Below are positions 34,413 to 43,836 of a stretch of DNA of 64,000 nucleotides, in pieces (position 1 is the stretch's first letter; each line of letters opens with the position of its first letter). The DNA lies in the NCBI GenBank assembly GCA_009668205.1, contig WJYM01000006.1, forward strand, positions 124,001-188,000. Direction: 5' to 3'. Source of the stretch: Enterobacteriaceae bacterium RIT691 (GTDB taxonomy: Bacteria; Pseudomonadota; Gammaproteobacteria; Enterobacterales; Enterobacteriaceae). The translations under genes were made by a program, and so were the position numbers. The notes beneath the pieces were generated by a model. That model ran no database searches. It saw nothing but the letters and a program-made list of their open reading frames with translations, and was not told where the DNA came from.

Positions 34413-35852
34413 TCAGGCCACGCGATGAGATGCCGCTTTTTTATCGCGCTTCATTTTATAAAGTCGCTCATCCGCATCCTTATAGCTGCTCATGAAATTA
34501 TCTTCGACTACACTCATGCCAAAAGAGAATGACAGCTTAATCTCATCATTCATGCACTGTAACGGCTTAATTTTTTCGGCGATTTCCGTCACTTTATGGT
34601 ATGCGCCAGGCAGCGTGCCCTTCTTAATCAGCAAGATGAATTCATCCCCGCCCATGCGAATTAAGTAATCACACGACCTTATGTTGTCCAGGATGAAGCC
34701 ACTAAAGTGAATTAAGGCGTCATCGCCAGCCTGATGTCCATAGGTGTCATTGATTGGCTTGAAATCATCAAGATCAATCAGCACCAAAACAAACTCATCT
34801 TTCTTTTTGATTTTGTTTGTGATCATCAACCCGCCCTCGCGGGAAACGGCCTTGGTCAATGTATCTACAGAGAGTTTACGCATTAACGCCACATTGTTGG
34901 TTTTCACTTTAACGTAGGTCAAAAAATACAGCATCATGGCTGCATTCAAAATAATCAAAACGACCTTATAGGGGAGCACCAAACCCAGGAAGCTGATTTT
35001 TGAACTCAGGTGGTAGGAGCTTATTATTTTTTCATTTTTAAGTTTAATGTCTGGCAAGAAGGAGTTGTTAGCGATCAGTGGCATATTGACATCATCGGTG
35101 TTGATACTTTTCATGTCGATACTGTAACCATCAAACGTGGCCTTGCTTTTTTGCTCCATATCAGTGAGGACTTTCTTTAAATCGTCATCGGTAACATCGA
35201 AAACCATCACCCCGGCGACGATATGGTTCTTCCCCGAGAAAAGATTTTTAATGACCGGAACGCCAATGGTTACCGCCCTTTTCTGCTCATCGCTGTTGAT
35301 ATGGACATTGCTGTAAAAATACTCCGGGACCATCAGTCCGTCGGTTTTGTTTAGCTCATCTGTTGTTGTTTTTATATACGCAACCATGTCTGAATGCAGG
35401 GTGGGCGTGGTCTTACCTACAGCATTGCGATCTTTTACATTTAAGTAATTCTCCGCAGTCCCGTCGATCATGTAGGTGTTGTGCCCACCATGCGTCGTAT
35501 CTTTAAAGTTATTTCACACGAAATAAGATAAGTCAAACAAGAAATTAGTGTCGATTACTCCAGAATCAGCTTTGGTATTGTTGCTTTGTGTTAGTTCGTG
35601 ATTATTGGAACCCATTGCATTCGATATGGAGTCAGCCGGCGCTGATAAAGCACCGCCTAATACTGAGGCTATGTAGATATGTTTTTTAATCCCTTTGGAT
35701 ATAGTTAATTCAATTTCGTTGGACAACTCTGAAATGTTTGACTGCGCATCCAAATAAGAGATGAATAAAACAAAGGCATTAATGACGATGGCGGTGATGA
35801 CTAAGGCCACATACTCGGTGGCTGATGACATGGGTGTTTTTTTGATCTTCAT
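34413..35852 (-). pseudogene. Membrane diguanylate cyclase interrupted by an in-frame TGA
   Basis: Two consecutive minus-strand frames are in the same register, separated only by a TGA at 35514-35516, and together encode one protein of about 480 residues. The N-terminal part has a membrane helix (EYVALVITAIVINAFVLFISY) and the start of an extracytoplasmic domain. The part after the stop continues that domain, then a second helix (LPYKVVLIILNAAMMLYFLTYV) and a GGDEF domain. The active-site motif RMGGDEF and the product-inhibition motif RSCD five residues before it are intact. So the catalytic domain is conserved but the reading frame is broken, probably a recent nonsense mutation. Restart at the ATG at 35471 would lack helix 1. 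Start uncertain (ATG 35852 or GTG 35882). AT-rich, likely acquired. Confidence 0.85.
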
Positions 35853-36161
35853 AGCGCAGATTTTATCAAAAAAAAGTGTCACAAATCAAACGTTAATAAA
35901 ACTCCTCGATAAAGTAGCACTCACCAAAAATAGCGTTAATTTAATTTACAGGCACCCAACAAAATACGTCAATAATTGATACCATGCCAGGACGATTCTG
36001 GTTGATGTTAATATCTTCAAAGGGGCGTTAACGTTTATGCCGATGCAACACTCAACGTCATAACAAACGGTAAGCGTGAGATTTTCAGACGCTCAGACGA
36101 TGATTATCCACCCACTGTCTCACACAACATACCGACGCTAACGCCTTCACACTCTTCCTGC

Positions 36162-37070
36162 TTAATAAATAATTAATCGTAAGATCCCCGGAGGGTTAAC
36201 GACGGACTGCGCCACGCCCTCATCACCCTCCCCCCAGCGCGCCAGAATACGCTGCACATCGCCACGTTCAATACCGCCGTTTAATGCAGCCTGTAAGGCA
36301 TACACCAGCTGATTTCCTTTTTTGGTGGTGGTCGCCACATAGGCTTTTTTCGGGCCCAGACCGACGACCGTCGTTTTTCCGCTCAACGCGGCTTTATAGG
36401 CCGAAATCGACTGCGGGCCGAAGAACACATCGGCGCGTCCGGACTGAATGTACAGATTGGCAGAGGCATCGTCGGTCAGGTATACCGGCAGCGCGGGTGC
36501 GCGCCCTGCCTTTTCGTTTTCACTGTTCCAGCCCAGTAAAATACGCTCCTGATTGGTACCCGAACCGACGATCACCTTCTTCCCGGAGAGATCGGCTGGC
36601 CCGTTAACGGCCTTTATCTGACTGCCTGCTTTCACTGAAAACGACAGTGAATCCACGCGATAGGTTGCGAAATCAAACTTCTGTTTGCGCTGCTCGGTGA
36701 CCGCAATATTCACCAGCGCCACATCATAGCGCCCTGAGGTGATGCCGAGCGGCCAGTCTTCCCACGCCGTGGGCACCAGTTTCAGCTTCAGGCCCAGACT
36801 GCCCGCCAGCAGTCTGGCGATATCCGGGTCACTGCCAATCCTGGTGCGGTTGTCGCTGGCCAGCAGCGCCAGCGGAGGCGAATTGAGAGCCGACATGGCT
36901 ACCGTCAGCGTGCCCGGTTCAACAAACTGATAGTTGGCGGGGATCTTCGCTATTGCCGCCTCATCGCGCACCACCGGTAACGGCTGCTCATTCGCTTTCA
37001 AATCAATGTTTCCTTCCGCCATCGCCTGGCTCGCGCACAGCAGTCCACCCAGTAAACGCCATATCTTCAT
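36162..37070 (-). CDS. Periplasmic amino-acid-type binding protein, last gene of the sulfur-scavenging operon
   Basis: 302 residues with a signal peptide (MKIWRLLGGLLCASQAMA) and a family 3 solute-binding fold. Recognisable stretches are GSDPDIARLLAGSLGLKLKL, WEDWPLGITSGRYDVALVNIAVTEQRK, DFATYR and VIVGSGTNQERIL. It closely resembles the other binding protein in this operon (39278-40210), so the transporter has two receptors, probably with different specificity. Its ATG overlaps the stop of the ATPase gene by four bases (ATGA). The B. subtilis ytm operon likewise has two such receptors for one transporter. Confidence 0.87.
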   Translation of the reverse strand: MKIWRLLGGLLCASQAMAEGNIDLKANEQPLPVVRDEAAIAKIPANYQFVEPGTLTVAMSALNSPPLALLASDNRTRIGSDPDIARLLAGSLGLKLKLVPTAWEDWPLGITSGRYDVALVNIAVTEQRKQKFDFATYRVDSLSFSVKAGSQIKAVNGPADLSGKKVIVGSGTNQERILLGWNSENEKAGRAPALPVYLTDDASANLYIQSGRADVFFGPQSISAYKAALSGKTTVVGLGPKKAYVATTTKKGNQLVYALQAALNGGIERGDVQRILARWGEGDEGVAQSVVNPPGILRLIIY

Positions 37071-37843
37071 GACAGTACCTTTGATAAAAATTGTCGGGTA
37101 CGCGGGTGCTGGGGGCGATTCAACACCGCGTCGGTGTCGCCCTGCTCCACAATTTTGCCGTCGACCATAAAGACCACCTGGTCCGCCACTTCTCGTGCGA
37201 ACCCTATCTCATGCGTCACCACGACCAGCGTGGTGCCGGAACGGGCCAGTTTTTTGATAACGTCCAGCACTTCACCCACCAGTTCCGGGTCGAGCGCGGA
37301 GGTTGGTTCATCAAAAAGCATCACCCGTGGATTGAGTGCCAGCGCTCGCGCAATGGCAATACGCTGCTGTTGCCCCCCGGACAAATGACGTGACCAGGCA
37401 TCGGCCTTACTGCGCAGTCCGACCAGGTCCAGTAGCGTATAAGCACGCTCTGTGGCCTGCTTACGGCTCAGCTGGCGGTGTGCCACCGGGGCTTCAATCA
37501 GGTTGTCCAGCACCGTCATGTGCGGGAACAGATTGAAATTCTGGAACACGTAACCGACGTTCACCCGCTGGCTGAGGATCTCTTTTTCCTTCAGTTCGTA
37601 CAGCTTATCGCCTTGGCGGCGGTAGCCAATGTAATCCCCGTCAATCTGAATAAACCCTTCATCGACGCGCTCCAGATGATTAATGGTACGCAGCAGGGTC
37701 GATTTTCCCGAGCCAGACGGGCCTAAAATCACCGTTACCGTGCCGGGAGGGATCTCCAGAGAGACGTTATCCAGCGCCTTGTGGCGTCCAAAAAATTTAC
37801 TGACGCCGATAATCGAAATATGGCCTTCAGGAGAGTTGAGCAT
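37067..37843 (-). CDS. ABC transporter ATPase, polar amino-acid type
   Basis: 258 residues of the GlnQ/HisP class, energising import through the adjacent permease. Walker A GPSGSGKST is at 41-49, the Q-loop in FQNFNLFPHMTV, signature LSGGQQQR near 153, Walker B VMLFDEPTSALDPE near 174 and the switch His in VVVTHEIGF. It starts inside the permease gene (overlap 37827-37843) and overlaps the binding-protein gene by four bases, so the three are translated together. In B. subtilis the equivalent genes are yxeO or ytmN. Confidence 0.93.
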   Translation of the reverse strand: MLNSPEGHISIIGVSKFFGRHKALDNVSLEIPPGTVTVILGPSGSGKSTLLRTINHLERVDEGFIQIDGDYIGYRRQGDKLYELKEKEILSQRVNVGYVFQNFNLFPHMTVLDNLIEAPVAHRQLSRKQATERAYTLLDLVGLRSKADAWSRHLSGGQQQRIAIARALALNPRVMLFDEPTSALDPELVGEVLDVIKKLARSGTTLVVVTHEIGFAREVADQVVFMVDGKIVEQGDTDAVLNRPQHPRTRQFLSKVLS

Positions 37844-38747
37844 GAACAGCCTCCGGGGTTGGCGTTGGGGTTGAGACCGCCGCGCGGCGACGGTGGCTGT
37901 TCACGGCGGAGCGGCGTTCGCTTTTCGCCAGCGTCCGTTCCACAAGGTACTGAATCGCCGAGAGGAAGCTGGTGATCGCCAGGTACCACACGGCGCCCAC
38001 CATCAGCAGCGGAATGACTTCCTGGGTGCGGTTGTAGATCATCTGGATGGTGTAAAACAGCTCCGGCATCGCCAGCACGTACACCATGGCAGTGCCCTTC
38101 GCGAGGCTGATGATTTCGTTGAAGCCGGACGGCAAAATAGTCCGCAGCGCCTGCGGTAAAATGATGCGCAGCGTGCGCCGCCAGGCAGGTAAACCGAGCG
38201 CCGATGCGGCTTCATACTGCCCGTGATCGACCCCGAGAAAACCCCCGCGAATGATTTCCGCCGTGTAGGCACTCTGGACCAGCGTCAGCCCCACCACCGC
38301 CGTCGAGAACTGGCCGAGCACGTTAATGGTCTGATAACTCGCCCACGTCATCCCGGTAAACGGAATGCCGACCGACAGCGTCTCGTAGAGATACGAAAAG
38401 TTGTACAGCACGATCAGCACCACGATCAGCGGTAATGAGCGGAACAGCCAGATGTAGGCCCACGCCAGGCTGCTCAGCAGCCAGGAGGACGATAAACGGC
38501 ACAGCGCCAGCAGGCCGCCAAAAATCACGCTGAGTACCGTACCGAGCAGCGTTAACAACAGCGTTTGCCCAAGCCCCTCCAGGATCACCGGGTCAAAAAA
38601 CCAGTGGGCAAACACGCCCCATTCCCAGCGCGGATTAAAGGCCACCGACTGCACCACAATCGCCAGTACCAGCAGCGCCACACCCGCACCGACGATGCGA
38701 AGCGGATAACGGGCGGGCACCACTTTGATGGTTTCGTTGCTTTTCAT
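37827..38747 (-). CDS. ABC transporter permease, polar amino-acid (HisM) type
   Basis: 306 residues with about five membrane helices. The coupling segment EAASALGLPAWRRTLRIILPQALRTILPSGFNE carries the EAA-like motif of this class. The N-terminal FDPVILEGLGQTLLLTLLGT begins the typical permease domain. It is the only permease in the operon and so probably works as a homodimer. A GTG at 38753 is in frame, but AGGAG spacing favours the ATG at 38747. The extended Pro/Thr-rich tail (VSTPTPTPEAVHAQLS) arises where the gene overlaps the ATPase start. Confidence 0.92.
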   Translation of the reverse strand: MKSNETIKVVPARYPLRIVGAGVALLVLAIVVQSVAFNPRWEWGVFAHWFFDPVILEGLGQTLLLTLLGTVLSVIFGGLLALCRLSSSWLLSSLAWAYIWLFRSLPLIVVLIVLYNFSYLYETLSVGIPFTGMTWASYQTINVLGQFSTAVVGLTLVQSAYTAEIIRGGFLGVDHGQYEAASALGLPAWRRTLRIILPQALRTILPSGFNEIISLAKGTAMVYVLAMPELFYTIQMIYNRTQEVIPLLMVGAVWYLAITSFLSAIQYLVERTLAKSERRSAVNSHRRRAAVSTPTPTPEAVHAQLS

Positions 38748-38756
38748 CGTCACTCC

Positions 38757-39266
38757 TCAGGCCGTTTTGCTGAGCACCGGCAGCGCCAGTGCTTTGGTAA
38801 ACCGCAGTCGACCGTCAAACGGCGGACGGCTGTACTCTTCCGGGTCGCGATGGATATCGAACTGTGGCTGATAGCCCTGGCTGAGATACAAACGCACCGC
38901 TTCCGGCTGGCGAAAACCGGTGGTCAGATACATCTGCCTGTAGCCCGCAAGCCGCGCCCGCCGTTCCAGTTCAGCCACCACCCGCGCGGCGAGCCCCTGC
39001 TGACGCAGTTTTCTGTCGGTCCAGATGCGCTTAATTTCCGCCGTCCGGTCGTCATAGGGTTTGTACGCCCCGGTCGCGATGATCTCGCCATCGCGCTCCA
39101 GCACAATAAACAGGCCCTGAGGCGCGAGATACCACTCAGTCTTTTCCACCTCCGCATCACGTGAAAAATAGTCACCGTAACGTGCGGCATATTCGGCAAA
39201 CAGGCCGTCTAAAATCGGCTCAAGCTCGGCGTCCTCCGGGGAAACATCACGAAAGCGTTCAGTCAT
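38757..39266 (-). CDS. GNAT N-acetyltransferase, probable cysteine-conjugate acetylase
   Basis: 169 residues with a GNAT fold. LFIVLERDGEIIATGAYKPYD is the central strands and KRIWTDRKLRQQGLAARVVAEL the acetyl-CoA loop, in RxxGxA form. GFRQPEAVRLYLSQGY is the C-terminal helix region. In the B. subtilis yxe pathway the equivalent YxeL/SnaA N-acetylates S-(2-succino)cysteine after import. The same role is inferred here from gene company only. GAGGAG precedes the ATG at 39266, and the permease ATG follows its stop by nine bases. A plain detoxifying acetyltransferase is the alternative. Confidence 0.85.
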   Translation of the reverse strand: MTERFRDVSPEDAELEPILDGLFAEYAARYGDYFSRDAEVEKTEWYLAPQGLFIVLERDGEIIATGAYKPYDDRTAEIKRIWTDRKLRQQGLAARVVAELERRARLAGYRQMYLTTGFRQPEAVRLYLSQGYQPQFDIHRDPEEYSRPPFDGRLRFTKALALPVLSKTA

Positions 39267-39277
39267 GGTGAAACTCC

Positions 39278-40210
39278 TCAATCGCCGAGTCCGGCAGGGT
39301 TAAGTTCCGAGTGCGGAATGCGCTCCACGCCTTCGCCCCAACGGTTCAGCACTTTGTCGTAGCTGCCGTTCTGGATAACGCCGTTCAGCGCGGTTTGTAC
39401 CGGCTCCGCTAAACCGCTGCCTTTTTTCAGCGTTACGGCAATGTGCGCAGCCTTTGGCCAGCCGCCGTCAACGCTGCCAACCAACGCAGTTTTCCCGTTC
39501 AGCGCCGCTTTCCACGCACCAATGACGTTCGGACCAAAGAAGGCATCGGCGCGACCTGACTGCAGCGCCAGGGTTTGGGCCGCATCATCTTTGGTATAAA
39601 CCGGGGTAAACGGTTTCAAACCCTTTTTGAGGTTTTCCGCATTCCAGGCCAACAGGATGGCTTCCTGGTTGGTTCCGGAACCCACGATTATCCGCAGACC
39701 TGCAATATCCTCCGCTTTCTCAATCTTGCTGATTGCGCTTCCCGATTTGACGTAGAAGCCCAATGAATCCTTGCGGTAGGTGGCGAAATCAAATTTCTCT
39801 TTGCGCTCTTTGGTCACCGTAATATTGCTGATCGCGGCATCATATTTGCCGGAGGCCACGCCGAGCGGCCAGTCTTCCCAGGAGGTCACCACCACGTTGA
39901 GTTGCAACCCGAGGCTGTCGGCGACCAGACGGGCGATATCCACTTCGCTGCCAAGCAGGGTTTTGTTGTCATCGGAAAACACAGTCAGCGGTGGCTGATT
40001 CAGACCCGCCACGGCAACGGTAAACTGACCCGGTACCGCCGGTTTAAAGCCCGCAGGCAGTTGCGCTATTGCCGACGGATTTTTATCGGTATTCACCGGC
40101 GTTTTATTGGCCTCGACGCTCACGCCGGTGCCGTTAATGGTGACGTCACTGGCCTGTGCCAGCCCGGAAAATGCCAGCGCGATGGCCAGCAGCAGTGATG
40201 ATTTTTGCAT
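39278..40210 (-). CDS. Periplasmic amino-acid-type binding protein, first of two
   Basis: 310 residues. A signal peptide (MQKSSLLLAIALAFSGLAQA) is followed by a family 3 solute-binding domain with GSEVDIARLVADSLGLQLNV, WEDWPLGVASGKYDAAISNITVTKERK, FDFATYRKDSLGF and IIVGSGTNQEAILL. It is paralogous to 36162-37070, with many shared stretches, so a duplication within the operon is likely. It lies 40 bases after the monooxygenase gene and 11 bases before the acetyltransferase gene. Ligand unknown. A modified cysteine is inferred from context. Confidence 0.88.
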   Translation of the reverse strand: MQKSSLLLAIALAFSGLAQASDVTINGTGVSVEANKTPVNTDKNPSAIAQLPAGFKPAVPGQFTVAVAGLNQPPLTVFSDDNKTLLGSEVDIARLVADSLGLQLNVVVTSWEDWPLGVASGKYDAAISNITVTKERKEKFDFATYRKDSLGFYVKSGSAISKIEKAEDIAGLRIIVGSGTNQEAILLAWNAENLKKGLKPFTPVYTKDDAAQTLALQSGRADAFFGPNVIGAWKAALNGKTALVGSVDGGWPKAAHIAVTLKKGSGLAEPVQTALNGVIQNGSYDKVLNRWGEGVERIPHSELNPAGLGD

Positions 40211-40250
40211 GGTGAAATCTCTCTTATTGTTTTATGAAGCCAGCGGCTGG

Positions 40251-41564
40251 TTATTGTGTGAACTGATTAAGGGGCAGCGTCAGCCCGAGGCTTTCGCGCA
40301 GCGTGGTGCCCGGATAGTCATGACGGAACAGCCCCCGCGCCTGCAGCAGCGGAACCACGCGGTCGACAAAGCGCGGGAAGGTGTCCGGGGTACCGCCCTG
40401 AATAATGAAACCGTCGGCGGCATGGCTGTCGAACCACTGCTGTAAGCCGTCGGCGACCTCTTCCGGCGTGCCGGAAAATCGTGGACGTGGGCTGGCCGCT
40501 TCCAGCGCCACCTGACGCAGGGTTAACCCGCGCGCGCGGGCGTTGCGTTTGATTTCATCCGTGGTGCTGCGAAAACTGTTCTGCCCGAGGTCGCCCAGCG
40601 CCGGGAAAGGTTCATCGAGCGGATACTGGCTGAAATCGTGGTGTTCGAAGTAGCGTCCCAGATAATTGAGAGCATCTTCAATGGAGACCAGCGCGGCGGT
40701 GGTCTGATATTGCTGTTCCACATCCTCGGCATCATCGCCGACAATCACACTCACGCCCTGGAAAATATGCAATTCATCCGCGCGACGACCGTGAGCTTCG
40801 AGCTGGCCTTTTACATCGCGATAAAAATTCTGCGCCTCTGCCAGCGATTCATGATGGGTGAAAATAGCATCAGCATGTGTGGTGGCTAATTTCTTGCCAT
40901 CATCCGATGCCCCGGCCTGAAATATAATCGGTCGCCCCTGCGGCGTGCGGCCAATATTCAGCGGCCCGGCAACCTGGAAAAAATCACCGTGATGATCGAG
41001 AGTGTGCAATTTTTTCGCATCAAAGAATTGCCCGCTGGCCTTATTGCGCACAAAGGCATCCTCTTCCCAGGAGTCCCACAGCCCTTTCACTACCTGCAAA
41101 TATTCATCGGCGATGCGATAGCGCAGCGCGTGCTCGGGGTGCTGCGCCCGGGAAAAGTTCTTCGCCGACCCTTCCAGCGGCGACGTGACCACATTCCAGC
41201 CAGCGCGACCGTTGCTCAAATGGTCGAGGCTCGCGAACTGACGAGCGGTGATAAACGGTTCGCTGTAGGAGGTGGACAGCGTGCCCACCAGGCCGAGATG
41301 TTGTGTCACGCTCGCCAGCGCCGATAATACGGTTAACGGCTCAAAGCGATTTAAAAAATGGGGGATAGATTTTTCATTGATATACAGCCCGTCGGCCACA
41401 AAAATAAAATCCAGCTTACCCTGTTCCGCTTTTAACGCCGTCTGTTTGACAAAGTCGAAATTAATACTGGCGTCTGCCTGCGCTACCGGATGACGCCACG
41501 CAGACATATTTCCCGATGCGCCGTGTAATATCGTACCAAGGCGTAATTGCCGTGCTGTAGACAT
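40251..41564 (-). CDS. Flavin-dependent monooxygenase, NtaA/SnaA/DszA (YxeK) family
   Basis: 437 residues of the bacterial-luciferase superfamily, NtaA/SnaA/DszA branch, using reduced FMN supplied by a separate reductase. Family segments include [91 protein letters not shown] and [15 protein letters not shown]. In B. subtilis, YxeK (about the same length) oxidatively cleaves N-acetyl-S-(2-succino)cysteine. The deacylase and acetyltransferase beside it fit that chemistry, though the exact thioether is inferred. Confidence 0.88.
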   Translation of the reverse strand: MSTARQLRLGTILHGASGNMSAWRHPVAQADASINFDFVKQTALKAEQGKLDFIFVADGLYINEKSIPHFLNRFEPLTVLSALASVTQHLGLVGTLSTSYSEPFITARQFASLDHLSNGRAGWNVVTSPLEGSAKNFSRAQHPEHALRYRIADEYLQVVKGLWDSWEEDAFVRNKASGQFFDAKKLHTLDHHGDFFQVAGPLNIGRTPQGRPIIFQAGASDDGKKLATTHADAIFTHHESLAEAQNFYRDVKGQLEAHGRRADELHIFQGVSVIVGDDAEDVEQQYQTTAALVSIEDALNYLGRYFEHHDFSQYPLDEPFPALGDLGQNSFRSTTDEIKRNARARGLTLRQVALEAASPRPRFSGTPEEVADGLQQWFDSHAADGFIIQGGTPDTFPRFVDRVVPLLQARGLFRHDYPGTTLRESLGLTLPLNQFTQ

Positions 41565-41606
41565 AATGACCCCTTACCCTGCGGGTAATAAACATTGAGA
41601 ACAAAA

Positions 41607-42728
41607 TTAAAGGTGTAGTAAGGCTTTTTCTGCCAGCGTTGCGAAATACTGCGCGGCTGGCGCAATCAGTTTTTCATCCGGATTAAATGCCGGATGGTGC
41701 AGGCCAAATTCACTGGCGCTGCCGATACTGACAAATGCCCCAGGCGTCTGCTGCAAATACACGGCAAAATCTTCACCGCCCATGTGTAAATCGGCCGTGG
41801 CAGTGTGATAACCCACGTCGTCGGCCACGGCGGTGGCAAAGTCGGCCCATTCGGCGGAATTCACCAACGCGGTGGGCCCGGCATGCCAGAAAACGTCGAT
41901 TTGCGATCGAAACGCGCCTGCGAATCCGGCGGCGATTTCGCTCACGCGCGCTTTCACCTGTTGCTGAACTTCGGTTCGATGTGTGCGTAACGTCCCTTCC
42001 AGTTCGACGTATTCCGGCAGCACGTTCCAGGTATTGCCGCCCTGAATGCGCGTTACGCTAAGCACCACCGAATCGAGCGTATTGACCTCGCGGCTGGCCA
42101 CGCTTTGTAAGGCGCTCACTAACTGGCTTGCGAGCAGGATCGCATCCTGTCCTTCATGAGGGCGGGCTGCGTGGGCACCCTTTCCATGCACCCGCACCAC
42201 GAAGCGATCTACGTTGGCATAGAACGCACCGCCGCGGGTGGTAAAGGCGCCCACCGGCAGCCCAGGTTCGTTATGCATCCCGAAAATGGCGGAAACGCCT
42301 TCCAGCGCACCGGCGCGGATCATCGTTTTGGCACCGCCAAAATTCTCTTCGGCAGGCTGAAACAGGATCCGTACCCGCCCGGGTAGTTCCGCTTCACGGG
42401 CTTTGAGTATCAGCGCCGCACCCAGCATGACGCTGGCGTGAACGTCATGCCCACAGGCATGCATGACACCGGCATTTTGCGAACGAAAGGCGACGTTTGT
42501 GGCCTCTTCAATCGGCAGCGCATCGATGTCTGCGCGCAGTGCTACCACCTTTTCGCCTTGCCCAATCTCTGTTACGAGTCCGGTTTTCAACGAATACGGC
42601 AGGGTAGTCAGCCCGGCGCTTTGCAGCCAGTCGCGAATACGCGCGGTGGTCGCCTCCTCCTGCAAAGACAGCTCTGGAAACTGGTGCAGCTCGCGCCGCC
42701 AGGCAATCAGCTGTTGCTCTAAATTCAT
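41607..42728 (-). CDS. M20 family N-acyl amino-acid deacylase (YxeP-like)
   Basis: 373 residues of the M20/amidohydrolase family (YxeP, hippurate hydrolase type), which removes N-acyl groups from amino acids with a di-metal centre. Metal ligands are visible in HACGHDVHASVML, QPAEENFGG, MHNEPG and the C-terminal HHPAFNPDE. The lid domain with GKGAHAARPHEGQD lies between. In the yxe pathway YxeP releases cysteine from N-acetylcysteine, and that step is expected here. Its ATG overlaps the stop of the upstream monooxygenase by four bases (42725-42728). Confidence 0.9.
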   Translation of the reverse strand: MNLEQQLIAWRRELHQFPELSLQEEATTARIRDWLQSAGLTTLPYSLKTGLVTEIGQGEKVVALRADIDALPIEEATNVAFRSQNAGVMHACGHDVHASVMLGAALILKAREAELPGRVRILFQPAEENFGGAKTMIRAGALEGVSAIFGMHNEPGLPVGAFTTRGGAFYANVDRFVVRVHGKGAHAARPHEGQDAILLASQLVSALQSVASREVNTLDSVVLSVTRIQGGNTWNVLPEYVELEGTLRTHRTEVQQQVKARVSEIAAGFAGAFRSQIDVFWHAGPTALVNSAEWADFATAVADDVGYHTATADLHMGGEDFAVYLQQTPGAFVSIGSASEFGLHHPAFNPDEKLIAPAAQYFATLAEKALLHL

Positions 42729-43726
42729 GACAGCACCTCGGCGCGGTTCAGCGTTTCGGCCAGCAGGCGCAATGACGCCAGGCGGGCAGTCCCTTCGGCG
42801 ACCGGTGTGTCGATAATAAATTCGTCGATGCCGTAGGCACGATGGAGCGTGTCGAGTTGGTCATGAACCTGTCGAGCCGTACCGGCGATAACGGCCGTTT
42901 CACGGCGCACAATTTCCACCGCCGGGCTGCCCGCCTGTTGGGCAAATGCGTTGGCCTGCTGTTGACTGGCTACCGACACGCGCTGGCCGTTTTCCAGCCG
43001 CACGCCCCACACTTCCACCTGAGCAGCAAGCGCTGCGGCCTGGGCTGCATCCGGGGCGACGATCACCTGTACGGCGACAATGGCATCCCGCGGGCTGCGA
43101 TCACGCCAGCGGCTCAGCACCTCGCGCAGCACATTTTTGTCACCGTTGAGGTGCGCCGCAAACACAAAGTTCCAGTCGAGTCGGGCCGCCAGCTCTGCGC
43201 TCTCGAGACTTGCGCCCAGCAGAAAACCCTCCGGACGCTGTGGCGGGATCGGCGTTGCCAGCACCGCGTCCTCTTTCTCCGCGCGGGTTTGCGACAGCCA
43301 GTCGTCGAGCTGGGTCAGCTGCTCGGCAAACGATCCCTTTTGCTGAGCATTGACGCCCTGCTGCAACGCGCGCGTGGCGTGCGGTAAACCGCCGGGCGCT
43401 TTACCCACGCCCAGATCAACCCGGCCCGGTGCCAGCGATGCCAGCAGATTGAAATTTTCCGCCACTTTGTACGGGCTGTAGTGTTGCAGCATCACGCCGC
43501 CGGACCCGATGCGGATGCGGCGCGTTTGTCCGAGCAGCCAGCCAATCACCACTTCCGGAGACGGACTCGCCAGCTGCGGCGTGTTGTGATGCTCGGCAAT
43601 CCATAAACGGTGATAGCCCCAGGCATCCGCCTGTTGCGCCAGCGTTAACGTTCGTGCCAGTGCCTGAGATGCGGTCTCGCCATCTGCCAGTGGGCTTTTA
43701 TCCAGAATGCTGATTCGATAAGACAT
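42725..43726 (-). CDS. Luciferase-like flavin monooxygenase, MsnO8/YhbW type, first gene of the operon
   Basis: 333 residues from MSYRISILDKSPLADGETAS. This is the MsnO8 branch of the luciferase superfamily, shown by HRLWIAEHHNTPQLASPSPEVVIGWL, RIGSGGVMLQHYSPYKVAENFNLLASLAPGRVDLGVGKAPGG and the C-terminal IDEFIIDTPV. The upstream ATG at 43759 has no ribosome-binding site, and the one at 43726 has only a weak one. It has no counterpart in the yxe operon, so a second thioether or another C-S cleavage step may be handled. Promoter not resolved, but the 100 bases upstream hold no other gene. Confidence 0.85.
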   Translation of the reverse strand: MSYRISILDKSPLADGETASQALARTLTLAQQADAWGYHRLWIAEHHNTPQLASPSPEVVIGWLLGQTRRIRIGSGGVMLQHYSPYKVAENFNLLASLAPGRVDLGVGKAPGGLPHATRALQQGVNAQQKGSFAEQLTQLDDWLSQTRAEKEDAVLATPIPPQRPEGFLLGASLESAELAARLDWNFVFAAHLNGDKNVLREVLSRWRDRSPRDAIVAVQVIVAPDAAQAAALAAQVEVWGVRLENGQRVSVASQQQANAFAQQAGSPAVEIVRRETAVIAGTARQVHDQLDTLHRAYGIDEFIIDTPVAEGTARLASLRLLAETLNRAEVLS

Positions 43727-43836
43727 GTCGCAGGCTCTTGATGAGGAACATGTCTGCATTATTAGGAGGGGTTGCGCCGGAGGAGAAACAATTTATTTAC
43801 ATTTGCTCTGCACAAAATTAGATATCACGCGGCGGG

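Noticed and set aside
34211..34495. 94-codon plus-strand frame before the cyclase end
   Set aside because: It overlaps the cyclase 3' end in antisense, has no clear ribosome-binding site, and its sequence is low in family signal. It was treated as part of the noncoding block.
35514..35516. TGA read as selenocysteine in the cyclase
   Set aside because: No selenoprotein family has this domain layout, and I saw no convincing SECIS hairpin directly after the TGA. A nonsense mutation is simpler.
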